Assembly (NCBI GenBank): GCA_009785345.1
Contig: WQWL01000015.1
Span: forward strand, 1 to 44,235
Origin: Oscillospiraceae bacterium
GTDB taxonomy: Bacteria > Bacillota > Clostridia > Oscillospirales > Oscillospiraceae
DNA length: 44,235 nt
Direction of reading: 5' to 3'
Of this stretch, positions 9,517 through 19,101 are shown in pieces (the stretch's first letter is position 1; each line of letters opens with the position of its first letter). The notes below the pieces were generated by a model that did no database searches, had not been told where the DNA came from, and saw only the letters and a list, made by a program, of their open reading frames with translations. The position numbers and the translations under genes were made by a program.

Positions 9517-11676
9517 ATGATGAATCAAGCAATACGAATCGGCATTGATGTGGGAGGAACTTTTACTCATGCTGTAGCTGTTGACTACATGACGAGCAAG
9601 GTAATAGCACATGCTGTAACGCCGACAACGCACTCATCAAAAAACTCTGTATCTGAAGGGATAGTAAAGGTTTTTAGTGATGTAATTTCAAAAGTTGGAA
9701 CAGAGAAAAATGAAGTTGTTTTTGTTGCTCACAGTACAACCCAGGCAACCAATGCATTGCTGGAGGGTGATGTTTCCAAAGTTGGAATCATTGGTATGGG
9801 TAAAGGCGCAGAAGGATTGAGAGCGAGTAGCGATACAAACATAAAAAAACTTGAATTAAGTCAAGGGAAAATCTTAGAGACTGAGCATAGTTACATTGAC
9901 ACAAACGGCAAAGACTTTAACGACGACAACATCGCACGTATCGTTAATGATATGAATGAACGCAAATGTCGTGTCATCGTAGCAAGCGAAGCTTTTGGTG
10001 TTGATGATGTGCAAAACGAGGAAAGAATCGTAAAAATAGCGTTTGAGAATTCTCTTGCAAGTACAGCGGGGCACGAGATATCGCAGCTATACGGTTTGAA
10101 GGTACGTACACGCACAGCGGTTATAAATGCGAGTATATTGCCAAAAATGACAGAAACAGCAAATTTGACGGAAGATAGTATTAAAAAAAGTGGTATCTCC
10201 GCACCTCTGATGATAATGCGTAGTGATGGCGGTGTCATGGATCTGGAGCAGATGCGCAAGCGACCGATATTGACTCTACTTTCAGGTCCTGCGGCAGGCA
10301 TAGCGGCAGCATTGATGTTTGCAAAAATCTCCGACGGTATTTTTCTTGAAGTAGGTGGAACGAGTACAGATATTTCAGCTATCAAAAATGGTAAGGCGAT
10401 GATTAAAAGCGCCTCTGTGGGTGGTCACTCTACCTATCTAAAAACCCTCGACTCCAGAACTGTAGGTATTGGCGGAGGCTCTATGTCGCGTGTCAAAGGA
10501 AATGATATTCTAGAAGTAGGACCAAGAAGTGCTCATATAGCTGGGTTGGGATATATTGCCTTTAGCAATCCCGATGAATTAGTAGGCTTGAAACCTATAT
10601 TGTTCTCACCTATGCCTTCCGACCCGGCTGACTACTTAGGTGTAATAAATGAACAAGGCAAGAAATTCGCAATTACGCTCACGGATGCCTCCATTTTATT
10701 GGGAATGTCGAAAGAGGGCGATTATGCATATAATAATTTCGACATCGTGAAGCAAGTGTTTGACATAGTTGGTGCTCATTTTAACAAGAGTGGCGAGCAA
10801 ATAGCAGAAGAAATTCTTGATGGAGCAATAAAGAAGGTTAGACCTGTAGTTGTAGAACTGTTGAATGAATATGAAATGGATTACGAGCTAGTTTCTCTCG
10901 TAGGCGGTGGTGGTGGTGCGACGACAGTAGTGCCGTGGCTAAGTAAGAAAATTGGAATGTCATATATAGTTGCTGAAAAAGCCGAAGTTATCTCTGCAAT
11001 TGGAGCGGCTCTGGCGATGCTTCGAGATTCAATAGAGAGAACGGTTTTAGATCCGAATGAAGAAGATATTCTGTCTATCAGAAAAGATGCATATAATAGC
11101 CTAGCTTCGATGGGTGCAGACGCAAACACAATCGACGTGCAAATTGAAGTAGATCAGGCAAAAAACATTCTTAGAGCTATAGCGACAGGCTCATTTGAGA
11201 TGGATCAAGATTACCACACTATGCAAAAATTGGATGAAGCGGAAATTCGTTTGAGTGCCATAAAATCGTTTAAGACCGACACTCCAGAAAACATTATGCT
11301 AGCTGCAGAAACCAATGGTCTTTACGTTTATGAAGAAACTGAAACAAAGAAAAGATTGCTGGGCATTTTAAAAACAAGCAAGAAGAAATACAGGGTTTTG
11401 GATTCTTTTGGTATTGTCAAATATCAAACAAATAACGGATCATGTTTTGTTCGGAAAAAGAAGGATTTCTTTACCTCAGTAAACCAGTTTATTGAATCGG
11501 CATCTGAGTATTCCGATGCAGGCATCACCCTTGCGCAGTTTTTGCTTGTGTATAAGAATAGGATTGCAGACTTCTCATCTGTCCTCGAACTGAAGCAACT
11601 TTTAAGTCTCGTAAATATTGAGCTACAAGGTTTAGATGACAATGAAACTGTCGTTATGCTATCGAGCAAACGCTAA
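9517..11676 (+). CDS. Hydantoinase/oxoprolinase-type ATPase (HyuA-like)
   Basis: The N-terminus IRIGIDVGGTFTHAVAVD is the phosphate-binding loop of the HyuA/acetone carboxylase/oxoprolinase superfamily. VAHSTTQATNALLEGD, SDGGVMDLEQMRKRPILTLLSGPAAG and LEVGGTSTDIS are the following family motifs, and VGGGGGATTVVPWL closes the ATPase core near residue 465. These enzymes usually phosphorylate an amide, lactam or ketone during hydrolysis or carboxylation. Residues after about 540 form a tail I do not recognise. The usual HyuB partner is absent. The frame opens at 9463, but AGGAG seven bases before ATG 9517 decides the start. It lies between the permease and a TIM-barrel gene. Confidence 0.82.
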   Translation: MMNQAIRIGIDVGGTFTHAVAVDYMTSKVIAHAVTPTTHSSKNSVSEGIVKVFSDVISKVGTEKNEVVFVAHSTTQATNALLEGDVSKVGIIGMGKGAEGLRASSDTNIKKLELSQGKILETEHSYIDTNGKDFNDDNIARIVNDMNERKCRVIVASEAFGVDDVQNEERIVKIAFENSLASTAGHEISQLYGLKVRTRTAVINASILPKMTETANLTEDSIKKSGISAPLMIMRSDGGVMDLEQMRKRPILTLLSGPAAGIAAALMFAKISDGIFLEVGGTSTDISAIKNGKAMIKSASVGGHSTYLKTLDSRTVGIGGGSMSRVKGNDILEVGPRSAHIAGLGYIAFSNPDELVGLKPILFSPMPSDPADYLGVINEQGKKFAITLTDASILLGMSKEGDYAYNNFDIVKQVFDIVGAHFNKSGEQIAEEILDGAIKKVRPVVVELLNEYEMDYELVSLVGGGGGATTVVPWLSKKIGMSYIVAEKAEVISAIGAALAMLRDSIERTVLDPNEEDILSIRKDAYNSLASMGADANTIDVQIEVDQAKNILRAIATGSFEMDQDYHTMQKLDEAEIRLSAIKSFKTDTPENIMLAAETNGLYVYEETETKKRLLGILKTSKKKYRVLDSFGIVKYQTNNGSCFVRKKKDFFTSVNQFIESASEYSDAGITLAQFLLVYKNRIADFSSVLELKQLLSLVNIELQGLDDNETVVMLSSKR

Positions 11677-11692
11677 GAAAATGGAGAACGTT

Positions 11693-12379
11693 ATGACTGA
11701 TTTTAAGAATTTATTACTAAATAACAAACATACACTCATAGTCAGCTTACCGGCAAATGACCCGGAACTTGCCAGAATATCGTGGCAAGAGGGTGCAGAT
11801 GCGGTAAAATTACACATAAATGTGGCTCACAGAGCAAGTGGGAGTTCTTTTGGCAGCTTCCAAGAAGAGCAAGATGTTTTGAAGCAAGTTATTGCCGAAG
11901 CTAAAGGACCTTGCGGCATTGTGCCCGGTACAGATGTTGGAGTCATAGATGTAGACTACAAGCATGTCATTGATGCCGGTTTCAGTTTTCTTTCCATGTA
12001 CGCTCATCACATGCCGGTATCATTGGTGAATGAAGGCTCTGTAAATACAATGGCGGCACTTGATAATACATATGACTTAGCTTATTTAAAGTATCTTGAA
12101 AATATAGGCATTGACATATGTGAGGCTTCCATAGCATGCCCCGAAACGTATGGAGATAGATTAAGTGCTGCAGAACTGATGATTTATAACCGAATTTGCC
12201 AAAACACGAACTTACCGGTTGTGGTGCCTACTCAACGTAACATATTGCCGTGTGAAGTGGCAAATCTTGCAGCATGTGGTGTAAATGCAACCATGATAGG
12301 TGCCATTGTCACAGGCAAAACTCCTGATAGTATTAGACGTGCTGTTGCGGAGTTCAAAAATGCCATAGAGAAAATTTGA
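11693..12379 (+). CDS. TIM-barrel enzyme of unknown specificity
   Basis: A 228-residue protein with the regular beta-alpha pattern of a TIM barrel: TLIVSLPAND, GADAVKLHINVAH, GIVPGTDVGVIDVDYKHVIDAGFSFLSMYAHHM, IGIDICEASIACPE, LPVVVPTQRNILPCEVANLAACGVNATMIGAIVTG. The last segment resembles the C-terminal phosphate-binding part of phosphate-sugar epimerases such as NanE, but I see no motif that fixes the reaction. GGAG lies six bases before the ATG at 11693; the open frame to 11636 overlaps the previous gene and is not needed. Only 16 bases separate it from the HyuA-like gene, so they are co-transcribed. It probably acts on the same substrate or product. Confidence 0.6.
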   Translation: MTDFKNLLLNNKHTLIVSLPANDPELARISWQEGADAVKLHINVAHRASGSSFGSFQEEQDVLKQVIAEAKGPCGIVPGTDVGVIDVDYKHVIDAGFSFLSMYAHHMPVSLVNEGSVNTMAALDNTYDLAYLKYLENIGIDICEASIACPETYGDRLSAAELMIYNRICQNTNLPVVVPTQRNILPCEVANLAACGVNATMIGAIVTGKTPDSIRRAVAEFKNAIEKI

Positions 12380-12473
12380 TTTAATATCAAAATTTCTTAA
12401 AATGTGCCAGCTTGCGATCTTTCTATTCATGGCTGTTTTGTGACTGAGCACGATGAAAGGAATGGTCATAATT

Positions 12474-13958
12474 ATGATGAAAACATGCGTATTGCCAATA
12501 GATTCAAGACCGTGTAGCTATGACTTCGTCAAGGATCTTGCAGATATAAATGGAGCGGAGTGTATTCTTCCTCCACTTAGGATTATGGATGACTTTCGTC
12601 AACCTTCGGATTTTTCGACAATATCAAAATGGCTTGATACAGTGAGTTGTGACACCTTAATTCTTTCTATAGATCAATTATTGTATGGTGGCTTGCTTGC
12701 TTCACGACAAAGTGGAATCTCTTTACAAGCTGCTCTTGAGCGACTAAACATATTAAAGAAACTAAAACAGAAAAACCCGAATCTCCGTGTTTTTGCGTCG
12801 AGTGTCCTAATGCGCACAACAGTGAGCACACTTAGCCTTGAATCAAAAGTATGGTGGGAAGATGTAAGTCAATATGCAAAAGCCTCATATTTTGTGAGCA
12901 TAGACGAAACGGATCAAGTGAATAAAGAGCGTCTTTTGGAACTTGAAAAGAAAATACCGGAAAGTGTGCTAAGTGAATTTCTATCAGTGCGCAAACGTAA
13001 TCATGAAGTCAACAAAAAATGTATTGAACTCGTAAATTATGGGTTAATTGACTTCTTGCTAATCTTACAAGAAGATTGCAGTGAATATGGAATGCATAGA
13101 GCTGAACAGAAGAAGTTGCTGGAGATTATTGACAAATATGAACTTCAAAATCGAGTGCTTCTGCACAATGGAACTGATGAATCAACGACAGAGCTATTAG
13201 CTCGGGCTGCTTCGACTAAGCCAAAGCATATTCAAGTAAAGTGGTTGGGCGAAAACTCAGATTTTATAGCACTTTTCGAAGACAGACCTTTTATCGACAA
13301 CCTAAAAAGCCATCTCAACATCATGAACATACATGAAGACGAAGAATCGGATACAATACTCTTCATATATTTGCCAAAAAATGGACAAAAAGACTTTTGT
13401 GCCGATTGGGAAAAACAACCTGATTCGGGATATGACCCAGGAGAACTTGAATCGTTTGCTCAGAGCATTGCTGATGCTATAAATCAGGGCAAAGATTGTT
13501 ATCTTCTGGATGTTGCCTTTGCAAATGGTGGAGATCCGGAGCTGTTACAAAGTTTGGCAAAGCAAGTCGAGGTAAGCAAGTTGTGTGGTTATTCGGCGTG
13601 GAACACAGCAAGCAATGCATTAGGCACAATCTTGTCACAGATTGTTTTATCAAAAGGTGAAAACAGCGAGGCAAATAAGCGTTTTACTACAAGTCGTATT
13701 ATGGATGATGTGATTTATCAAGCCGTTATAAGAAAGCGGCTGGAGAAAGATCTTAGGGAAAGAGGACTTGATCCATTTAGTATCGCCAATGTTGACTTGG
13801 CAGAAGCACTACTGCAAGTGAGATATGAAGAGGTTAAGCCTCTCATTGAAGAAATTATTCCGAACGCATTAACCAGCCTTGGGTTCACCCTGCGATGGTA
13901 CAGAACATTTGAAATTGAGATTTGTAACAGAAGTAAATCGAAGGGAGTAGTATTTTGA
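12474..13958 (+). CDS. DUF4127 family protein
   Basis: Family of unknown function. Recognisable features are LPIDSRPCSYDF at the N-terminus, LILSIDQLLYGGLLASR near residue 75, SSVLMRTTVSTLS, NGTDESTTELLARA around residue 240 and YSAWNTASNALGTILSQ around residue 375. The 494-residue length is ordinary for the family. There is no signal peptide or membrane segment, so it is cytoplasmic. AAAGGA at 12456-12461 sits 12 bases before the ATG at 12474. The 3' end overlaps the next gene by four bases (TTGA), which points to translational coupling with the FAD oxidoreductase. DUF4127 genes in other genomes sit in sugar catabolic regions, but no activity is established that I know of. Confidence 0.8.
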   Translation: MMKTCVLPIDSRPCSYDFVKDLADINGAECILPPLRIMDDFRQPSDFSTISKWLDTVSCDTLILSIDQLLYGGLLASRQSGISLQAALERLNILKKLKQKNPNLRVFASSVLMRTTVSTLSLESKVWWEDVSQYAKASYFVSIDETDQVNKERLLELEKKIPESVLSEFLSVRKRNHEVNKKCIELVNYGLIDFLLILQEDCSEYGMHRAEQKKLLEIIDKYELQNRVLLHNGTDESTTELLARAASTKPKHIQVKWLGENSDFIALFEDRPFIDNLKSHLNIMNIHEDEESDTILFIYLPKNGQKDFCADWEKQPDSGYDPGELESFAQSIADAINQGKDCYLLDVAFANGGDPELLQSLAKQVEVSKLCGYSAWNTASNALGTILSQIVLSKGENSEANKRFTTSRIMDDVIYQAVIRKRLEKDLRERGLDPFSIANVDLAEALLQVRYEEVKPLIEEIIPNALTSLGFTLRWYRTFEIEICNRSKSKGVVF

Positions 13959-15307
13959 AAGACACTTTTGATGTAGTCATTTGCGGAGGCGGAACAAGTG
14001 GAATCCCCGCAGCACTGGCAGCGGCAAGAAATGGGATGCGCGTTGCCATTATTGAGAAAAATTCGTGTTTTGGTGGAGCAAATACTGTTGCCATGGTTTC
14101 GCCACTAATGACGTTTCACGATGGAGATAAGCAAGTTGTAAAAGGCATTGCACAAGAGATCGTTGATAGACTGATGGAGCGAAATGCTTCACTTGGGCAT
14201 GTCAAGGATTCAATAGGAATGGTGGCGACGATTACACCAATTGACTCTCAGGCACTTAAACTACTTTACTTTGAAATGCTGGCGGAGGAACCTAATATAT
14301 CAGTGTTATTAAATAGCACGATTTCTGGAATTACTGTTGAGTCAAACTTAATTAAAGCGGTAAAGATATCCGGGAAATACGGCAAAATGACAGTTTCGGG
14401 TAAGACATTTATCGATGCTACCGGTGATGGAGACATTGTAAGTCTTGCAAAAGAAGGTTTTGTAATCGGACGCAATCCGGACGGACTGCCTCAACCTATG
14501 AGCTTAATGTTCAAAGTCGGCGGAATAGACATGGAGAAAGTACGGAACTACATAAGACAAAATCCGGAGCAGTTTATTTGGAATAGAGATTGTGATGTCG
14601 ATGATTATCTGGCGGTTTCCGGCTTCTTCGGTCTTGTTAAAGAAGCACAAAAAAATGGAGACTTGAGCATTCCGAGAGACCGTGTCCTTTTCTTTGAAGG
14701 TATGATTGAAGGAGAGGTGCTTGTTAATATGACAAGAGTAATTAAACTCTTTGGAATTGATGCACATGACCTGACAAAAGCTGAGTTTGAAGCTCATAAA
14801 CAAGTAAATGAGATTGTTAAATTTTTCAAAGATTACATCCCCGGATTCGAAAACTGTTACTTGAGCTCAGTTGCAAGTGAGATCGGAATAAGAGAAAGTC
14901 GTCGCCTCAATGGCGTATACACTTTGACTGCAAACGACGTGATTGACAATCGTGAGTTTGATGACAGTGTTGCAGTTTGCGCATTCCCAATCGATATACA
15001 TAGTCCGATTGGCAAAGAGTTAAACTGGACTCAAAAGGAGAGGTTTGGCTGTTTTGATGTGTCGTACAGGACAATGTTGCCTAAAAAAATAAAAAATTTA
15101 TTAGTTGTCGGCAGATGCATTTCAGCCACTCATGAAGCACTTGCAGCAGCGAGGATTTCAGCCACTGCTATGGCTCTTGGGCAAGCAGCAGGTGTAGCAT
15201 CAGCCATGAGTCTTAAAGAAAAAGTCGCGTTACATGATTTGGACACATGTGAGCTACAGGAAAATTTAGCAAATCAAGGCGCTATCCCTGGGAAAAAATG
15301 GGTATGA
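13955..15307 (+). CDS. FAD-dependent oxidoreductase
   Basis: A 450-residue flavoprotein of the FAD_oxidored type. The dinucleotide fold is visible at the very start (VVICGGGTSGIPAALAAARNG, then VAIIEKNSCFGGANT). FIDATGDGDIVSLA lies near residue 155, and the C-terminal FAD-ribityl segment reads LLVVGRCISATHEALAAARISATAMALGQAAG. The start is TTG, seven bases after GGGAG, and it overlaps the DUF4127 stop. No signal peptide or cysteine cluster is present, so it is a soluble enzyme. Substrate unknown. The context suggests it oxidises or reduces an intermediate handled by the neighbouring HyuA-like, TIM-barrel and DUF4127 proteins. Confidence 0.82.
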   Translation: MKDTFDVVICGGGTSGIPAALAAARNGMRVAIIEKNSCFGGANTVAMVSPLMTFHDGDKQVVKGIAQEIVDRLMERNASLGHVKDSIGMVATITPIDSQALKLLYFEMLAEEPNISVLLNSTISGITVESNLIKAVKISGKYGKMTVSGKTFIDATGDGDIVSLAKEGFVIGRNPDGLPQPMSLMFKVGGIDMEKVRNYIRQNPEQFIWNRDCDVDDYLAVSGFFGLVKEAQKNGDLSIPRDRVLFFEGMIEGEVLVNMTRVIKLFGIDAHDLTKAEFEAHKQVNEIVKFFKDYIPGFENCYLSSVASEIGIRESRRLNGVYTLTANDVIDNREFDDSVAVCAFPIDIHSPIGKELNWTQKERFGCFDVSYRTMLPKKIKNLLVVGRCISATHEALAAARISATAMALGQAAGVASAMSLKEKVALHDLDTCELQENLANQGAIPGKKWV

Positions 15308-15308
15308 T

Positions 15309-15890
15309 ATGTCCCATGCAAACATGTTGACGGATGCAGAAGTCCGTGAAATAGATGAGCTGTTGTGGCTTTCATTACCGGGATTTGCCAAAAATGTGGA
15401 AAAGCGTAAAGTGTTACATATAGAGGCGACACGTATTGGCAAAGAAACAGCAAAAGACTATCCGGTAAATATGGACAACATTGTCTTGTCATTGGAGAAC
15501 ATAAACGTAAATGGGCTAGAGTTCTTTTCAAAAGAAGACAGCGATCGTGCATACTATATGGTTGATGAAAGAAAAATTTATGTAAACGAACTGTTTATTA
15601 TTGAAATGGCAGATTACTTTAAAAGTCAAGCTATGCCATATTACACTTTTGAAACGATAAAAAATGCGTTGGTTTTGCATGAAGCATATCACCATATAGA
15701 GGAAACGATTACAAAACCAACAGATGAGTTGTTAGAAAGTAAATTCAACACATTTGTGCCGCAAATCTACAGAGATATCGCTGCATTCTCTTATGCAAAT
15801 TCAATCATGGGTACAACAATATGTCAAATGATAGACATTTTCTGGCTGAAAAAACATCACCCAAGGCAATTTAAAGCTTTCTACCAGTGA
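15309..15890 (+). CDS. Unknown protein with an HExxH motif
   Basis: A 193-residue soluble protein that I do not recognise. Its outstanding feature is ALVLHEAYHHIEE near residue 125: an HExxH zinc motif with a second His and a Glu three residues later, as in zinc-dependent peptidases. This sits in a helical C-terminal half; the N-terminal half is mixed, with no signal peptide. It starts one base after the stop of the FAD oxidoreductase, with only a weak ribosome site, so it is probably coupled to that gene. It could be a small metallohydrolase of the cluster, or a structural protein with a chance motif. Confidence 0.55.
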   Translation: MSHANMLTDAEVREIDELLWLSLPGFAKNVEKRKVLHIEATRIGKETAKDYPVNMDNIVLSLENINVNGLEFFSKEDSDRAYYMVDERKIYVNELFIIEMADYFKSQAMPYYTFETIKNALVLHEAYHHIEETITKPTDELLESKFNTFVPQIYRDIAAFSYANSIMGTTICQMIDIFWLKKHHPRQFKAFYQ

Positions 15891-15940
15891 TCAGTATTAG
15901 TATAACTAAGAATGTAATAAATTAATGGAGGAACTACAAT

Positions 15941-17785
15941 ATGTCGAAATCGAAAAAACTTTTATCAATCCTATTGGTGGTACTTTTAGTAATGGCAACT
16001 CTTTCTCAAACAGCACTGGCCCGAAATAACTATGTAAATGCGGACATTCCGGAAGAAGTGTATGAGGAAAACTTCCATGCGACATACGAATTGCAATTTA
16101 CAGTCGAAATTGAAAATGTTTTAAATGGAGTTATCCGAGCCGTTTACCCAGATGGAACAGCTGTAGAACTCGGTTTGGTACGTCGCCCTGCAACAACAGT
16201 TGGTTTTTCCGCTGCAGGCTTTTGGGCAGCATATTACACAAAAGCTCAAGATGGCACATTCTCTAATGTTATTGCATCCGCGGTAAACAATTTCCACATG
16301 AAATTTGGTCCGCAAGAAGCTTACGATCCATTAGCATTTCAAGACTGGAGCAACGTGCCAGCAGGTCAACCTCGCCCATGGATTCCAAGACAGGTAACCG
16401 TGGCACCGCATTCGGAATGGCAGAGAATTTTGGCATGGGCAGTTCCACAAAACAATATTATCTACACAGATATTCATGGTGGAGATTCAATTTTCGGTGG
16501 AGCGTACTCGCCTTTCGTTGGTAGCCCAATTGAACATTTAAATTCAGAAGGAGAGTGGGAAAGCCTGGATATTCTGTACTATGATGGAGATTTTGATGGA
16601 ATAGGAGCTCCGGAGAAACTGCGCATTAGAGTATATGAGGCTTCAACTTCCAGAGGGCGTCCGATTTACTTCGAGTTTGAAAACTGGGCCGCCGGCGATA
16701 CAGTTGCAAATGTTAAACAAGAAAATAACGGTCGAGTGATGATGAGCACCGAAGACGGCGTAACGAGACACATTGCGGACATAATTCAAAGAGTACAAGG
16801 GACAGGGCGATTTGGTGGTATTGAATATGCGCACCATGGAGCGGTCAGAGCTTCTCATCCCGGTGTAATTTGTCTTTCAACAACCCCGCGTGTTGGGCGA
16901 ACATATGACGCTGAACTGCGTGGTGGATTCCAATTTGTGCCTGCAAATCATGCAAAATTCCTTAACTACAATTTAAATCAAAACAGTTTTATCGATAGAG
17001 ATCAATGGGGCATAATTGCACATGTTGGAGCAACAAGTGAAGCTCTATTTGATTCAAGATACGTTATTGATGGAGAAATTTCATACAATCCTATATGGGA
17101 AGGTGTTGCGCCCTTATTTTCCGGCTTCTTGAACTCAAGGTTTGTTGAGGATGAGCGTGAAAATTCAACATTCTTTATGGTGTCCACGAATTTTGGTGCA
17201 ACATGGGAAGAGCCTCCGGTTATCTGGGCAACGACCGGATTAACCTCTGCAGGAAACCTTCCGTCACCTGTATCAGATTGGACAAATATTCGAATTTATG
17301 TAAATTATGTTGAGAAATCTGCAGAAGTATTTACTGGATCAAACCCGAATACGCTAAGAAATATGTTAAACGAAGGGGATGTAATACTTTCAACTCGGGG
17401 CAACTTGGGTATCTTTGAACATCACACTCCATTTGTGATACCGGAAGGCAGAACGCTAACCGTAACAACTTCACTAAATATACAACGCAATTCGACGCTA
17501 CTGGTTGAGGGTACGCTTATCGTGGCCGAAGGTGGCAGAATTAATAATCAAGGTGGAACTGACCCACTTCGTGGAGGCGGCACAATAGTGGTAGCGCCTA
17601 CCGGAAGACTTTTAAATAACGGGCATGTTGAAAATGTATCAAACTCATCTGTGTACAATTATGGTATCATTATCAACAATCAAAGATTTGAAGTTCGTGC
17701 CGATACAAATTTGACAAATGAAGCGGGCAGTGCAATTATTGGTTCAGCGCCACTGAATACGCACCGTGATGCAAATGTCAATTAA
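15941..17785 (+). CDS. Large secreted protein with C-terminal beta-helix-like region
   Basis: The first ~27 residues form a classical signal peptide (KSKK, then LLSILLVVLLVMATLSQ, cleavage likely after TALA). The mature part (about 587 residues) is rich in aromatic, Asn and Gly residues and lacks cysteine clusters. Around residues 490-610 short repeated turns (NLGIFEHHTPFVIPEGRTL, IQRNSTLLVEGTLIVAEGG, RLLNNGHVENVSNSSVYNYG) look like a right-handed parallel beta-helix, as in pectate-lyase-like folds. No sortase, S-layer or dockerin motif is seen, so it is probably released. GGAGG lies nine bases before the ATG. It ends the plus-strand cluster and may capture or process the substrate imported by the permease. 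The function is unknown. Confidence 0.65.
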   Translation: MSKSKKLLSILLVVLLVMATLSQTALARNNYVNADIPEEVYEENFHATYELQFTVEIENVLNGVIRAVYPDGTAVELGLVRRPATTVGFSAAGFWAAYYTKAQDGTFSNVIASAVNNFHMKFGPQEAYDPLAFQDWSNVPAGQPRPWIPRQVTVAPHSEWQRILAWAVPQNNIIYTDIHGGDSIFGGAYSPFVGSPIEHLNSEGEWESLDILYYDGDFDGIGAPEKLRIRVYEASTSRGRPIYFEFENWAAGDTVANVKQENNGRVMMSTEDGVTRHIADIIQRVQGTGRFGGIEYAHHGAVRASHPGVICLSTTPRVGRTYDAELRGGFQFVPANHAKFLNYNLNQNSFIDRDQWGIIAHVGATSEALFDSRYVIDGEISYNPIWEGVAPLFSGFLNSRFVEDERENSTFFMVSTNFGATWEEPPVIWATTGLTSAGNLPSPVSDWTNIRIYVNYVEKSAEVFTGSNPNTLRNMLNEGDVILSTRGNLGIFEHHTPFVIPEGRTLTVTTSLNIQRNSTLLVEGTLIVAEGGRINNQGGTDPLRGGGTIVVAPTGRLLNNGHVENVSNSSVYNYGIIINNQRFEVRADTNLTNEAGSAIIGSAPLNTHRDANVN

Positions 17786-17881
17786 TTAGGTGGCAAGCTA
17801 TACGTCAAAATATTTTCTGCGTCCGGAATTGATTCAAAAGCAACTATACCACTGAAAAGTAAGGCTTTGAGATAAAGAAAA

Positions 17882-17931
17882 GGGTTTCAATTTTCGTACA
17901 GTCTAACAAAACTGCTCCAAAATTGAAACCC
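17882..17931 (-). terminator. Terminator of the DUF1016 gene
   Basis: Perfect 13-bp arms, 17882-17894 and 17919-17931, beginning GGGTTTCAATTTT. On the minus strand the stem is followed by TTTTCTTT, so it serves the minus-strand nuclease gene; it may also stop readthrough from the secreted-protein gene. Confidence 0.7.
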
Positions 17932-18031
17932 GGATCAGGCGATATAGGACTTAAATAAATCCTGTAATATCAATTGTGTATAGACTTTCAAGTGAGTAGA
18001 ATCTATAAAAACGTTAGACCAGCCTGCGCCA

Positions 18032-19063
18032 TTACTCTTGATTTTCTTGTTCGTGCCAATCTTTTAAGACCGCTTCAACCTGTGTAATCAACTCATTCTT
18101 ATTTGGAATGTAGTACACATACCGTGATGCAAAGATGTTATTTGACAACCCACCTAACGCATATTCAGCATCAATGCTATCTTTATCAGTGCAAAGAATA
18201 ATGCCAATCGGTGGATTATCAGTTTCATCATTTACCTCTGCACTGTAGTAGTTCAAGTAAGCATTTAACTGACCTACCGCTTCCGGCATAAACTTCACAG
18301 TTTTTAACTCTATCAGGATGTAAGCTCGCAGTATTTTATTATAAAATACCATATCAACGTATCTATGAGTATTATTAAGCGTTACACGCTGTTCTGTTCC
18401 CACGAAATGAAAACCCCTACCAAGCTCTAGCAGGAATTTTTCTATATGGAGTACAAGAGTTTTTCGCAAATCGTCTTCCTTCATAGGTTTATTTTCGGGA
18501 ATATTCAAAAACTCGAAAACATAGGGGTCTTTTATTATATCGGTTGGATTCGAGATTTCTATACCTTCTTGTGCGAGCGATAAAACTGTTTCCTTATTTG
18601 ATTCACCATCAGATAAAAGCAAACGTTCGTATAAAGATGTGCTGATTTGCCGTTTTAGCTCTCTGACTGACCATTTGGAGTTTTGTGTTTCTTTTTCGTA
18701 AAAGCTACGTTTATTCTTGTCAGAGATGGAAAGAAGCTCGCAATAATGAGACCAACTTAGCTGTCCAGACAGTGTCTGGACATCAGGAAAGTTTAGATAA
18801 AAGCTCCTCATATTGAACAAATTTGATCGTGAAAACCCTTTGCCAAGCTCTGTTGTTAAATCCTTAGAAAGCTCAAGGATAAAGCTACGTGCGGATATGT
18901 CATCTACCCCGGTTGACCTTTCACTGTCGGCAATCAGTTTTCCAATTTGCCAATACGAATATAGAAGTTCACGATTGATTGCAAGTGATACGTTTTGTCT
19001 CGCCTGCTCGATAATGTTTTTTATTTGGTTGATTATAGCCTGATTTGTTTTAGCAATATCCAT
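18032..19063 (-). CDS. DUF1016 / PDDEXK nuclease domain protein (YhcG-type)
   Basis: The N-terminal half (to about residue 155) is the DUF1016 helical domain: VSLAINRELLYSYWQIGKLI, GFSRSNLFNMRSFYLNFP, LSWSHYCELLSI. The C-terminal half is a PD-(D/E)XK nuclease fold with RYVDMVFYNKILRAYILIELKT, giving the D...ExK catalytic pattern. The 343-residue length is typical. The frame opens with a TTG at 19075, but that codon is part of the GGAG ribosome site; ATG 19063 follows six bases later. It stands alone with its own promoter-like site and terminator. Proteins of this family are often mobile or linked to restriction systems; no restriction gene is nearby. The biological role is unproven. Confidence 0.85.
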   Translation of the reverse strand: MDIAKTNQAIINQIKNIIEQARQNVSLAINRELLYSYWQIGKLIADSERSTGVDDISARSFILELSKDLTTELGKGFSRSNLFNMRSFYLNFPDVQTLSGQLSWSHYCELLSISDKNKRSFYEKETQNSKWSVRELKRQISTSLYERLLLSDGESNKETVLSLAQEGIEISNPTDIIKDPYVFEFLNIPENKPMKEDDLRKTLVLHIEKFLLELGRGFHFVGTEQRVTLNNTHRYVDMVFYNKILRAYILIELKTVKFMPEAVGQLNAYLNYYSAEVNDETDNPPIGIILCTDKDSIDAEYALGGLSNNIFASRYVYYIPNKNELITQVEAVLKDWHEQENQE

Positions 19064-19101
19064 AATTATCTCCAACTTAATAAGTCTATACTATAGCTCA
19101 C

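Noticed and set aside
11636-11692. Start of the TIM-barrel gene inside the HyuA-like gene
   Set aside because: GGAG is placed for ATG 11693; the extension lacks similarity to the fold.
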